Shown: in pieces, positions 35,499-42,774 of the stretch
Position numbering within the stretch: the stretch's first letter is position 1
Layout of the letters: each line of letters starts with the position of its first letter
Made by a program: the position numbers and the translations under genes
Assembly (NCBI RefSeq): GCF_007923355.1
Contig: NZ_VOGO01000002.1
Location: forward strand, 124,001-188,000
Source of the DNA: Falsiphaeobacter marinintestinus
GTDB taxonomy: Bacteria; Pseudomonadota; Alphaproteobacteria; Rhodobacterales; Rhodobacteraceae
Length of the DNA: 64,000 nt
Reading direction: 5' to 3'
Notes under the pieces: generated by a model
Database searches by the model: none
What the model was told of the DNA's origin: nothing
Seen by the model: only the letters and a program-made list of their open reading frames with translations

Positions 35499-35897
35499 AT
35501 GGCTTGTGATCCCATCTTTCACATGATTTCGGGCGGCCCCCGCCCGGTTGCCCCGTTTTCGCACGCGGTCGAGACGGATGGCTGGGTCATGCTGACTGGG
35601 CAGATGCCAACTGATCCCGCCGCGCCGGATGCGCCGCTGCCCGACGGGATCGAGGCGCAGACCCGCCGGGTCATGGACAATCTTGGTCTTGTTCTGCGGG
35701 GCGTTGGGTTAGACTATAGTCATGTCCTGCAGTGTCGTTGCTATCTGACCGAGTTCGAACGAGATTATGCGACCTTCAACACCACGTACCAAAGCTATTT
35801 CCCGGCTGATCGCCGCCCTGCGCGCACAACGATCGGAGTGACAGCTTTGGCGGTTGGGGCTTTGGTCGAAGTGGACTGTCTGGCGCGACGGCCATGA
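35499..35897 (+). CDS. RidA family (YjgF/YER057c) protein
   Basis: A 132-residue RidA-fold protein: N-terminal GPRPVAPFSHAVETDGWVML, central MDNLGLVLRGVGLDYSHVLQ and C-terminal PARTTIGVTALAVGALVEVD. The Arg preceding TTIGV corresponds to the catalytic Arg of RidA enamine/imine deaminases. RidA proteins hydrolyse reactive 2-aminoacrylate and related enamines. It begins 39 bases after pccB and starts a chain of four genes with 4-nt overlaps, so it is probably part of the pcc transcript. Its exact substrate in this pathway is unknown. Confidence 0.88.
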   Translation: MACDPIFHMISGGPRPVAPFSHAVETDGWVMLTGQMPTDPAAPDAPLPDGIEAQTRRVMDNLGLVLRGVGLDYSHVLQCRCYLTEFERDYATFNTTYQSYFPADRRPARTTIGVTALAVGALVEVDCLARRP

Positions 35898-36244
35898 CAC
35901 AGCGTGGCTGGCATATCTTGCAGGAAACGGACGGGCTGACGTTGGCCCGGCACCTGCCGCCGCGCTTTGACGTGCAGGCTGAGACAGTTCTGGCCAAGGC
36001 CGATCCGCTAAGGCTGGCGCATCAGATCCGGCAGGATATGTGGCGGGCACTCCAGAACATGCGGGGATTTTCGCCGGTCGTGCGGGTGGAGACACGGGCC
36101 GAAGATGTGAAAATCACCGCAGGGGGACGCGTTGAGGGGCGCGTCCCCACAAATGCAGCCGAAGGGATCGCCGAGGTACTGGAGAACCCCGGCAACCGCG
36201 CCCGTTGGCTGCGCCATGCACGTCTGAGGGGAGGGCAGACATGA
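35894..36244 (+). CDS. Conserved hypothetical protein, 116 aa
   Basis: A small basic protein without signal peptide or membrane segment. It starts with ATGA overlapping the RidA stop and its own stop overlaps the cupin start, so it is embedded in a coupled chain. The middle part, PLRLAHQIRQDMWRALQNMRGFSPVV (quoted as LAHQIRQDMWRALQNMRGFS), is amphipathic helical; the C-terminus is Arg-rich. I do not recognise a family. Position inside a propionyl-CoA gene cluster is the only hint of role. Confidence 0.75.
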   Translation: MTQRGWHILQETDGLTLARHLPPRFDVQAETVLAKADPLRLAHQIRQDMWRALQNMRGFSPVVRVETRAEDVKITAGGRVEGRVPTNAAEGIAEVLENPGNRARWLRHARLRGGQT

Positions 36245-36639
36245 CACAGTTTTGGAACGATCAGGCGTTCAGCATCAGCCATGCCGATGACAGTCCGTTT
36301 GTCGGGCAGGGGTTGCGGGCGTTTTTTGAGTACCGCGATCTGGGTATTCAGGATGGCACGAAAGGCAAATTCGGGGCGCACGTCATTCGTGCCGTGCCGG
36401 GCATGGAAAGCCCCGGAAGCTGGCATAGCCACGATCTGGAGTTCCAGATGGTTTACGTGACTAAAGGCTGGGTGGTGTTCGATTACGAAGGACAGGGCGA
36501 ACAGCTTTTGCGCGCCGGGTCCTGCGTGCTGCAACCTCCGGGCATCAAGCACCGCGAGGTCCGGCATTCGGACGATATGGAACTAATTGAGATCATTTCT
36601 CCGGCAAAGTTTGACACACAGGACGAATCGGTCCCATGA
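36241..36639 (+). CDS. Cupin domain protein
   Basis: A 132-residue single-domain cupin. Cupin motif 1 is SWHSHDLEFQMVYVTKGW (about residues 60-77: two His and a Glu that can bind a metal), and motif 2 is LQPPGIKHREVRHS (about 99-112, with the fourth His). The fold commonly serves small dioxygenases, isomerases or sensors. Both ends overlap neighbouring genes by 4 nt, so translation is probably coupled to the 116-aa protein before it and the DUF6497 protein after it. Function is unknown. Confidence 0.85.
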   Translation: MTQFWNDQAFSISHADDSPFVGQGLRAFFEYRDLGIQDGTKGKFGAHVIRAVPGMESPGSWHSHDLEFQMVYVTKGWVVFDYEGQGEQLLRAGSCVLQPPGIKHREVRHSDDMELIEIISPAKFDTQDESVP

Positions 36640-37124
36640 TCCGCGCGATCCGAACAAGAACAGCGCACGCCGCTGGCGTCGCGCCCGCAACCCCGACAGG
36701 AGGAGCTCACCAGAAATGGCGGGGTCGGGGTTGCGGCCTTTTCTTGTCTCTGACGCTGGGCCACGGGGCCATAGCGTCTGCGGATAGCAATCTGGTGGAT
36801 GTGCCGTCCGGCCAGAAGATCCAATTTACCGAAGTTCTGGTTGATGACGCGCTGGGGGAAACCTGGATCAGGTTCCGGTTTCTGGCGCCGCAGATCGGGC
36901 GCAATGCGGGCGATATCGGATATGACGTCAGCGCCCCTGACATGGATCATTTATGCGAAGCCTTTGCCCTGCCATACCTTGCCCGGCATGGGCTGGACGC
37001 GGTGCGGGTGGTGATTTCGCTGTCTGACGAGAAGATCGAATTTGGCGTGTCCGATCCCGCAGTCACCCAGTTTTTCGAAGCTTATCGGCCAGAAGACGCC
37101 CGCTGTATCTGGGAGGAATTTTAA
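36636..37124 (+). CDS. DUF6497 family protein, 162 aa
   Basis: The N-terminus is long and basic before a hydrophobic stretch (CGLFLSLTLGHGAIASA, about residues 33-49), which may be a signal peptide with an extended n-region. The mature region contains VPSGQKIQFTEVLVDDALGE and DIGYDVSAPDMDHLCEAFALP, in line with DUF6497, a small family largely limited to Rhodobacteraceae. It is the last gene of the four-gene overlapping chain that starts with RidA. No activity is known. Confidence 0.75.
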   Translation: MIRAIRTRTAHAAGVAPATPTGGAHQKWRGRGCGLFLSLTLGHGAIASADSNLVDVPSGQKIQFTEVLVDDALGETWIRFRFLAPQIGRNAGDIGYDVSAPDMDHLCEAFALPYLARHGLDAVRVVISLSDEKIEFGVSDPAVTQFFEAYRPEDARCIWEEF

Positions 37125-37338
37125 CGATGCTACAATATCTTGCGGCGCAAAGCTCACACCGCTCAGCTTTTGAGGCTTTGGAGTCACAGGCCATCGTCTT
37201 GACCCGATCCGGATATATTTGCGACCTGTTTTCCGCTATGGTGCACAGCGGCTACGTACGCGTGGCCGATACCTTGAGGTTGAGGCAGGCAGGGCTTTTG
37301 GGCCCTGTTGGTTTCATGAAATCATACTGGAGAAACAG

Positions 37339-37482
37339 ATGTCGAAGAGCATCAAATTCATCGCAATGGTCGCCTTTGTCGGCGCTGTTGCAGCCTGTGA
37401 CAACTCTCCGAAAGAAGAGTTTGTCGTGGTCACACCCGAACCGATCTCGACTGAGCCGACGTACACCGGCAAGTACAAGTAA
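37339..37482 (+). CDS. Small lipoprotein, 47 aa
   Basis: Too short for many gene finders. A GGAGAAAC site precedes ATG 37339. The product has a signal sequence with lipobox AVAAC (Cys20), then a short mature tail of 27 residues with several Pro, Glu and Thr. This is the form of small entericidin-like or unknown outer-membrane lipoproteins. A hairpin of 11 bp follows. It lies 214 bases after the DUF6497 gene, so it may have its own promoter. Function unknown. Confidence 0.65.
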   Translation: MSKSIKFIAMVAFVGAVAACDNSPKEEFVVVTPEPISTEPTYTGKYK

Positions 37483-37490
37483 GATCAGCG

Positions 37491-37516
37491 CGGGACCGGC
37501 CTTGCGGTCGGTCCCG
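37491..37516 (+). terminator. Hairpin after the small lipoprotein gene
   Basis: An 11-bp stem with one G-U pair (37491-37501 with 37506-37516) and a TTGC loop begins 8 bases after the stop codon. There is no T run after it, so termination efficiency is doubtful. Confidence 0.45.
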
Positions 37517-37563
37517 TCTGCGCCCCCATCTGCTTCATGGCGCCCTCAGCCGGAGGTGTGCTC

Positions 37564-37911
37564 ATGCTGAAGCATCGCGGTTTCCCTGGCCGTCTTCCCG
37601 GCACCGACTTCCAGTTCACCCTACGCCGCGCCAATCCGCGCGGTGTCACGCCGATCACGCGGCGCGAACGATTTGCCGACCGCAAGCCGGCTGATCGGCG
37701 CGCGGACGCCGCCTTTTTTCGGGCATTGTGGGAAAACTTTGGCGACCAGCCCTTTGAACGTGGCAATCTGGATGCCGGTCGGCTGAGCTGGCTTTTCGGG
37801 CGCGAAGTGTTGCCCGCAGAAGATCCCTTTGATCCTGCCAGCTATGAAGCCTTGCTGGTCCTTGATCTGACGGCGGCGCGTGTTTCTTTCCCGGATGAGG
37901 TCGACAGATGA
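37564..37911 (+). CDS. Hypothetical protein, 115 aa
   Basis: The reading frame begins at ATG 37564 (alternatively 37537) with a GGAGGTG site just upstream, giving a 115-residue soluble protein rich in Arg and Phe, e.g. GVTPITRRERFADRK and FFRALWENFGDQPF. There is no signal peptide, membrane segment or recognised motif. It lies between two small lipoprotein genes in the pcc region. Codon third positions look like those of neighbours, so I regard it as a real but uncharacterised gene. Confidence 0.6.
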   Translation: MLKHRGFPGRLPGTDFQFTLRRANPRGVTPITRRERFADRKPADRRADAAFFRALWENFGDQPFERGNLDAGRLSWLFGREVLPAEDPFDPASYEALLVLDLTAARVSFPDEVDR

Positions 37912-38251
37912 TCGGCGGGATTTCGCATATCCTAGCGCGAAACCGGCAGGTTCCGGCCCAATTGGCGGGCGGGTTTCCTACGGGCTTGGCGCTGGTCGGA
38001 AATGGCGGCAACGTCCCTCTTGTCGGCATCGTGACACACCCTGCCACTGTGCCGACGCATCTATTCCGTACCCCTTCCTCAGGCGGGCAGGCGCGCATCC
38101 CTAATGCGACCCTGCCCGTATTTTTTCGCGCCGAACCGATTCGGCGCGGTTTCGCCCATTGCATGGTGTTTCTGGCTTTTTTCTTGCTCTTGGAACGGCC
38201 TGCAGCTTTTGTGGCCGCACAAAAAGAAGAGCAGAAAAAGGGAGATGCAGG
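37912..38251 (+). other. 340-base stretch without a convincing gene
   Basis: An open frame from ATG 37908, overlapping the previous stop by 4 nt, runs through this stretch, but it continues across the lipoprotein gene at 38252 and into pccA, so at most its first part can be real. The stretch also contains a perfect 9-bp hairpin (38127-38135 with 38140-38148, loop CCGA) preceded by six T. I see no tRNA or repeat. Confidence 0.4.
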
Positions 38252-38455
38252 ATGCTTAAACTACGGGTTTTTGCAGTTATTGCAGTGTGTTCAGGGCTTG
38301 CAGCCTGTGGCGACACGATCGGTGAGCAAGCGCTTATCGGCAGCGGTGCAGGCGCCGTCACTGCGCTGGCGGTCAATGCCAACCCGCTCTTGGGGGTTGC
38401 GGCTGGCGCAGCGGGAAATGTGCTTTTTTGCCAGCAGTTCCCGGAACGGTGCTGA
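38252..38455 (+). CDS. Small lipoprotein with glycine-zipper-like segment, 67 aa
   Basis: A GGGAGATG site precedes ATG 38252. The protein has a lipoprotein signal ending in GLAAC (Cys18 or nearby), then a Gly/Ala-rich segment (LIGSGAGAVTALAVNANPLLG, quoted in part: IGSGAGAVTALAV) reminiscent of glycine-zipper lipoproteins, and a C-terminal CQQFPERC with two Cys. Such small proteins sit in the outer membrane; function is unknown. It is the last gene before the structured leader of pccA. Confidence 0.7.
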   Translation: MLKLRVFAVIAVCSGLAACGDTIGEQALIGSGAGAVTALAVNANPLLGVAAGAAGNVLFCQQFPERC

Positions 38456-38476
38456 TCAGCTAAGCAGTCCAGTCAG

Positions 38477-38616
38477 GACGGGGCCGGTTGACCGGCGCCG
38501 TCTGCACGCTGCGGGGTCGGCCGCACACAGAAATTCGACGACCCGGGTTATATCCGGGCTCACTTCAGACATGCAAAACACCGCGTCGGGCCAGTCTGCC
38601 CGGGGCGGTGTTTTGC
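38477..38616 (+). promoter_or_regulatory. Structured leader upstream of pccA with three hairpins
   Basis: The 192 bases between the small lipoprotein and pccA contain three hairpins in a row: 38477-38502 (12-bp stem arms with one mismatch), 38542-38558 (5-bp stem) and a long one with a perfect 12-bp outer stem (38573-38584 with 38605-38616) enclosing a smaller CGGGC/GCCCG stem. The last ends 31 bases before the pccA start. It may act as a terminator with readthrough, an attenuator or a processing site. Confidence 0.5.
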
Positions 38617-38647
38617 GTTCGACACAACCCAAGACGAAGGACAACAG

Positions 38648-40693
38648 ATGTTCAACAAGATCCTGATCGCCAACCGGGGCGAGATCGCCTGCCGTGTCAT
38701 CAAGACGGCCCGCAAGATGGGGATTCCGACCGTCGCGATTTATTCGGACGCAGACAAGCAGGCCCTGCACGTGAAAATGGCGGATGAGGCTGTTCACATC
38801 GGCCCGCCGCCCGCGAACCAGTCCTATATCGTCATCGACAAGGTGATGGACGCAATCCGCCAGACAGGCGCTCAGGCGGTGCATCCCGGGTATGGTTTCT
38901 TGTCCGAGAATTCCAAATTTGCCGAGGCGCTGGCCGCCGAAGGCGTCGCATTTGTTGGCCCTCCTGTGGGCGCAATTGAAAGCATGGGCGACAAGATTAC
39001 GTCCAAGAAGATCGCCCAAGAAGCCAAAGTGTCGACCGTGCCCGGCTATATGGGCCTGATCGAAGATGCTGAAGACGCTGTTAAAATCTCGAACGAGGTT
39101 GGTTATCCGGTGATGATCAAGGCCAGCGCGGGCGGCGGCGGCAAGGGCATGCGAATTGCCTGGAACGACCAGGAAGCCCGCGAAGGGTTTGAGTCATCCA
39201 AGAACGAAGCGGCGAACTCGTTTGGCGATGACCGGATCTTTATCGAAAAGTTTGTGACGCAACCGCGTCATATCGAAATTCAGGTGCTGTGCGACACCCA
39301 TGGCAACGGCATCTATCTGGGCGAACGTGAATGTTCGATCCAGCGCCGTAACCAAAAGGTCGTCGAAGAAGCGCCGTCGCCCTTCCTGGACGAAGCGACC
39401 CGCAAGGCGATGGGCGAACAGGCTGTCGCGTTGGCCAAGGCTGTTGGCTATGCCAGTGCGGGGACCGTGGAATTCATCGTCGATGGCGACAAGAACTTCT
39501 ATTTCCTCGAAATGAACACCCGTCTGCAGGTTGAACACCCGGTGACCGAATTGATCACCGGTGTCGATCTGGTTGAGCAGATGATCCGCGTTGCGGCGGG
39601 CGAACCGCTGAGCATCACGCAGGACGACGTCACGCTGACGGGCTGGGCGATTGAAAATCGGCTTTACGCAGAAGATCCGTATCGTGGGTTTCTGCCGTCG
39701 ATTGGCCGCCTGACCACATATCGCCCCCCGGCCGAGGTGGCCGCTGGCCCGCTGTTGGTCAACGACAAGTGGCAGGGTGATGCGCCGTCTGGCGAGGCCG
39801 CTGTGCGCAATGATACCGGCGTCTATGAGGGCGGCGAGATCAGCATGTACTACGACCCGATGATCGCCAAGCTGTGCACATGGGCCCCGACCCGCGAGGC
39901 GGCGATTGAGGCGATGCGCGTGGCGCTGGACAGCTTCGAGGTCGAAGGTATCGGCCACAACTTGCCGTTCCTGAGCGCTGTAATGGATCACCCGATCTTC
40001 ATCGCGGGCGACATGACCACCGCTTTCATCGAAGAGCAGTACCCGGATGGCTTCGAAGGCGTCGAACTTGGCGAAGGCGATCTGCGGCGCGTTGCGGCCG
40101 CTGCGTCTGCCATGCATCGGGTCGCCGAAATCCGCCGCACTCGTGTGTCGGGCCGGATGGACAATCATGAACGTCGCGTGGGCACTGATTGGGTCGTGTC
40201 GGTGCAGGGTACCGACTACAATGTGCATATTGATGCGGATCATGACGGATCAACCGTTACGTTCAGCGATGGCCCCAAAATGCGCGTGGCGTCCGACTGG
40301 ACCCCAGGCGACCAACTGGCCAAGCTGGATGTCGACGGCAGCCCGCTGGTCCTGAAGGTTGGTAAAATCTCGGGCGGGTTCCGCATGCGGACACGCGGCG
40401 CAGATCTGAAAGTGCATGTGCGCAGCCAGCGTCAGGCTGAACTGGCCAAGCTGATGCCGGAAAAACTGCCGCCCGATACCTCCAAGCTGCTGCTTTGCCC
40501 GATGCCCGGCCTGATCGTGAAGATCAATGTCGAAGTCGGGGATGAAATCCAGGACGGTCAGGCGCTGTGCTCGGTCGAGGCGATGAAGATGGAAAACATC
40601 CTTCGCGCCGAGAAAAAGGGCGTGGTGGCCAAGATCAACGCCGGCCCGGGCGACAGCCTTGCGGTCGACGAAGTGATCATGGAGTTCGAATAA
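38648..40693 (+). CDS. pccA: Propionyl-CoA carboxylase alpha subunit (biotin carboxylase and carrier)
   Basis: A 681-residue protein with the full alpha-subunit layout: biotin carboxylase domains (about 1-445; ATP-grasp motif [15 protein letters not shown] near 158-172, catalytic ERECSIQRRNQKVVEEAPSP near 228-247), a BT linker domain, and a C-terminal biotin carrier domain whose motif EAMKMEN places the biotinylated lysine at Lys647. It carboxylates biotin with ATP and bicarbonate for PccB. It is separated from pccB by 3.2 kb of small genes on the same strand, an arrangement seen in Rhodobacteraceae. The start has an AAGGACAAC ribosome binding site. Confidence 0.95.
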   Translation: MFNKILIANRGEIACRVIKTARKMGIPTVAIYSDADKQALHVKMADEAVHIGPPPANQSYIVIDKVMDAIRQTGAQAVHPGYGFLSENSKFAEALAAEGVAFVGPPVGAIESMGDKITSKKIAQEAKVSTVPGYMGLIEDAEDAVKISNEVGYPVMIKASAGGGGKGMRIAWNDQEAREGFESSKNEAANSFGDDRIFIEKFVTQPRHIEIQVLCDTHGNGIYLGERECSIQRRNQKVVEEAPSPFLDEATRKAMGEQAVALAKAVGYASAGTVEFIVDGDKNFYFLEMNTRLQVEHPVTELITGVDLVEQMIRVAAGEPLSITQDDVTLTGWAIENRLYAEDPYRGFLPSIGRLTTYRPPAEVAAGPLLVNDKWQGDAPSGEAAVRNDTGVYEGGEISMYYDPMIAKLCTWAPTREAAIEAMRVALDSFEVEGIGHNLPFLSAVMDHPIFIAGDMTTAFIEEQYPDGFEGVELGEGDLRRVAAAASAMHRVAEIRRTRVSGRMDNHERRVGTDWVVSVQGTDYNVHIDADHDGSTVTFSDGPKMRVASDWTPGDQLAKLDVDGSPLVLKVGKISGGFRMRTRGADLKVHVRSQRQAELAKLMPEKLPPDTSKLLLCPMPGLIVKINVEVGDEIQDGQALCSVEAMKMENILRAEKKGVVAKINAGPGDSLAVDEVIMEFE

Positions 40694-40697
40694 GACA

Positions 40698-41219
40698 ATG
40701 CCCGTGGCGCATCCCCATTGCATGCCGCGCGTGGCCTTGGCTATTGCAGCCATCGCCACGCTGGCCGGATGCGCCATGGACAGCGAAGCCAAGGTCCGCA
40801 CCCAGCTGGGGGCGTGGGTCAATCTGGGCGAAACCGTCTATTTTGAATCGCGCATGGACTGTACGGCGGCACTGTTCAAAACCCGCAGCACAACAGCGCG
40901 GGCATCGGTGAGCATGGTCCGGACCCTGCCGGACGGTCTGCGGTTGATCAGTGCTGGTGAAACGGTCGGGTTCGATCTGCCAGCGCAAAGCCCCAACGCG
41001 ATCTCGCAGCAGGTGATGAGTGCGGATCTGCCCAACGGTCTGGGCCTTGTATCGTCGGGTATATCCGGCAAAAACTGTATGAGCGACACGGTTCAGCGGG
41101 CCTATCTGACGGCTTTGACGTCAGACAATTCAATCATGATCTATGCGCCGTCCACCAATGCACTGGCCGTTCTGGACGTGCAGCAGGGGCAGGTGTTTTT
41201 TGCGCGGGGCGATGTGTGA
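40698..41219 (+). CDS. Hypothetical lipoprotein, 173 aa
   Basis: Begins 4 bases after the pccA stop. The N-terminal signal ends in the lipobox TLAGC (Cys25), so the protein is probably an envelope lipoprotein. The mature part contains LGAWVNLGETVYFESRMDCTAALF and a Cys near KNCMSDTVQR, possibly forming a disulfide. An internal ATG at 40722 gives a shorter signal with Cys17. I do not recognise the family; the tight spacing suggests cotranscription with pccA. Confidence 0.75.
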   Translation: MPVAHPHCMPRVALAIAAIATLAGCAMDSEAKVRTQLGAWVNLGETVYFESRMDCTAALFKTRSTTARASVSMVRTLPDGLRLISAGETVGFDLPAQSPNAISQQVMSADLPNGLGLVSSGISGKNCMSDTVQRAYLTALTSDNSIMIYAPSTNALAVLDVQQGQVFFARGDV

Positions 41220-41223
41220 TGGC

Positions 41224-41667
41224 CTACGGGACGCGCCGGTCTTCGACCTCTTGCAACCGCATTGGCATCTTGTCGATGCTGCGTGAAATTTCGCGCACGG
41301 TCCACGGCAGCGGTTTGCGCAACTTCACACCGCCATCCTTGCCAATCAGCACCATCATGAACCCACGGGGGCGCAGTTTCTGGCGAATTGGCGATTGCGC
41401 GGCCGGGTCCGTGTCGGTCAGCACGACCACATCACGATCCAGAAGCATGTCTTTGCCATCCATCAAAAACTGGATCTGTTGTTTGAATCTGGGGTCTGCG
41501 GGCGAGTCCGCGAAGATGACCACCGGGCGATTTATCCATAAAAATTCGCTCAAATCGCTGTCACCCGCCGGGCGGATCAGCGGATCTGGCGATGTTTCGG
41601 ACAATCCGGTGGCCAGTGCCGTTACCGGAAGAAATGCAGTCAGAACAAGGGCTAGGATGCGGGTCAT
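41224..41667 (-). CDS. DUF4174 domain periplasmic protein
   Basis: The start at 41667 follows a CAGGAG site and gives a Sec signal peptide (MTRILALVLTAFLPVTALATG). Residues about 40-140 fit DUF4174, a thioredoxin-like fold without an obvious CxxC: WINRPVVIFADSPADPRFKQQ, LLDRDVVVLTDTDP and GFMMVLIGKDGGVKLRKP. It is on the strand opposite to the pcc genes and converges with the lipoprotein gene at 4 bases. Role unknown. Confidence 0.85.
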   Translation of the reverse strand: MTRILALVLTAFLPVTALATGLSETSPDPLIRPAGDSDLSEFLWINRPVVIFADSPADPRFKQQIQFLMDGKDMLLDRDVVVLTDTDPAAQSPIRQKLRPRGFMMVLIGKDGGVKLRKPLPWTVREISRSIDKMPMRLQEVEDRRVP

Positions 41668-41844
41668 GCGGTCTCCTGTCTGCATGAATATAGGCATGTA
41701 CCAGACGATTGCGAATGAACAATCGGTGTGGGGGCACGAAAATTCTAACGTTAAGCGCTTTGTGAGGGGTTTGGCATGACTGTCAGTCCATTCCCCGCAT
41801 ACCGGCCGGTTGGGGCGGCCCTAACCCCAAGGACGGGCAAAGCC

Positions 41845-42774
41845 ATGGACGTAACCCTGCATATCGGCGCGCATCGCTGTGCGACGACGACTTTTCAGCA
41901 CTATCTGCGCATGAACGGCGAGCGCCTGACGACAACCGGACTCGGGTTCTGGGGCCCACGTCGCACCCGAGCGGGCCTGTTCAGCGGATTGACGCCCGGC
42001 CCACGGGCCGCGACCGGGCGCAATCCTCAGCGACGGGCCACGGGGCGGGTACAGATGAACCTTGCCCGCAGTGCACAAGCCGGTGTTCCGCGCCTGATTG
42101 TGACGGACGAAAACATGATGGGCTCGGTCCGCGAAAACCTGCGCCTGTGCGATCTGTATTGCGGGGTCGGTGAACGTGTCGCGCGCTTTGCGGCCGCTTT
42201 TGATGGGTATCTGAGTAGCGTGACGCTGAATATCCGGTCGCTGGAGATGTATTGGGCCTCGGCGCTGGCCTATAGCGTGACACGCAGGGCGGGCCTGCCC
42301 AACCGGCTGGCCATTGCCCGGATCGTAAGCCGCGCCCGAAGTTGGCGGGATGTGATTACTGATGTCGCCTGCGCGGCACCGGGTGTGCGGCTTCAGGTCC
42401 TGCCTTTTGAAACATTCGCCGGGCGGCCCGAGGCGCAGTTGTTCGCCATGACTGGCCAACCCGGCCCAAAAGAGCACGCGCGCGAATGGCTGAACGCCGC
42501 GCCACGCCTGCCAGAGATGCGCGCGTGGCTGGGCGATACCTCGGACCTGCCGATGGGCGATGGCCGTTGGCTGCCGTTTGACAGGTCCGAGGCGGCGACC
42601 CTGCGCGAGGCGTATGAAGACGATTTGATGTGGCTGACCGCGGGGGCCGATGGCCTGGCGCAACTGGCCACTGATCCCGACAAGAAACAGGCGGGGCCAA
42701 CCCTGCCGTTCCAAAATATGACAAGAGGAAGACGCTATGACGCAGAACAACGACGACTGGCGGGCGCTGGCTGA
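41845..42774 (+). CDS. Sulfotransferase-like P-loop protein
   Basis: The 309-residue product starts [21 protein letters not shown], a 5-prime phosphosulfate-binding-type loop at the extreme N-terminus as in the protein at 6915, and continues with an Arg-rich region. An alternative ATG at 41776 has a GAGGGG site but adds 23 unconserved-looking residues. The 3-prime end overlaps the methylmalonyl-CoA mutase gene by 38 bases, which ties their transcription together. Acceptor and true activity are unknown. Confidence 0.6.
   Translation: MDVTLHIGAHRCATTTFQHYLRMNGERLTTTGLGFWGPRRTRAGLFSGLTPGPRAATGRNPQRRATGRVQMNLARSAQAGVPRLIVTDENMMGSVRENLRLCDLYCGVGERVARFAAAFDGYLSSVTLNIRSLEMYWASALAYSVTRRAGLPNRLAIARIVSRARSWRDVITDVACAAPGVRLQVLPFETFAGRPEAQLFAMTGQPGPKEHAREWLNAAPRLPEMRAWLGDTSDLPMGDGRWLPFDRSEAATLREAYEDDLMWLTAGADGLAQLATDPDKKQAGPTLPFQNMTRGRRYDAEQRRLAGAG

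Noticed and set aside
37127-37570. 147-codon open frame after the DUF6497 gene
   Set aside because: It runs through the lipoprotein gene at 37339 in another frame and its composition changes to Ser/Arg-rich shadow sequence.
37908-38666. 252-codon open frame on the plus strand starting on a 4-nt overlap
   Set aside because: It overlaps the small lipoprotein gene at 38252 and the start of pccA in a different frame and has no recognisable domain. At most its first 110 codons could be real, which I cannot show.
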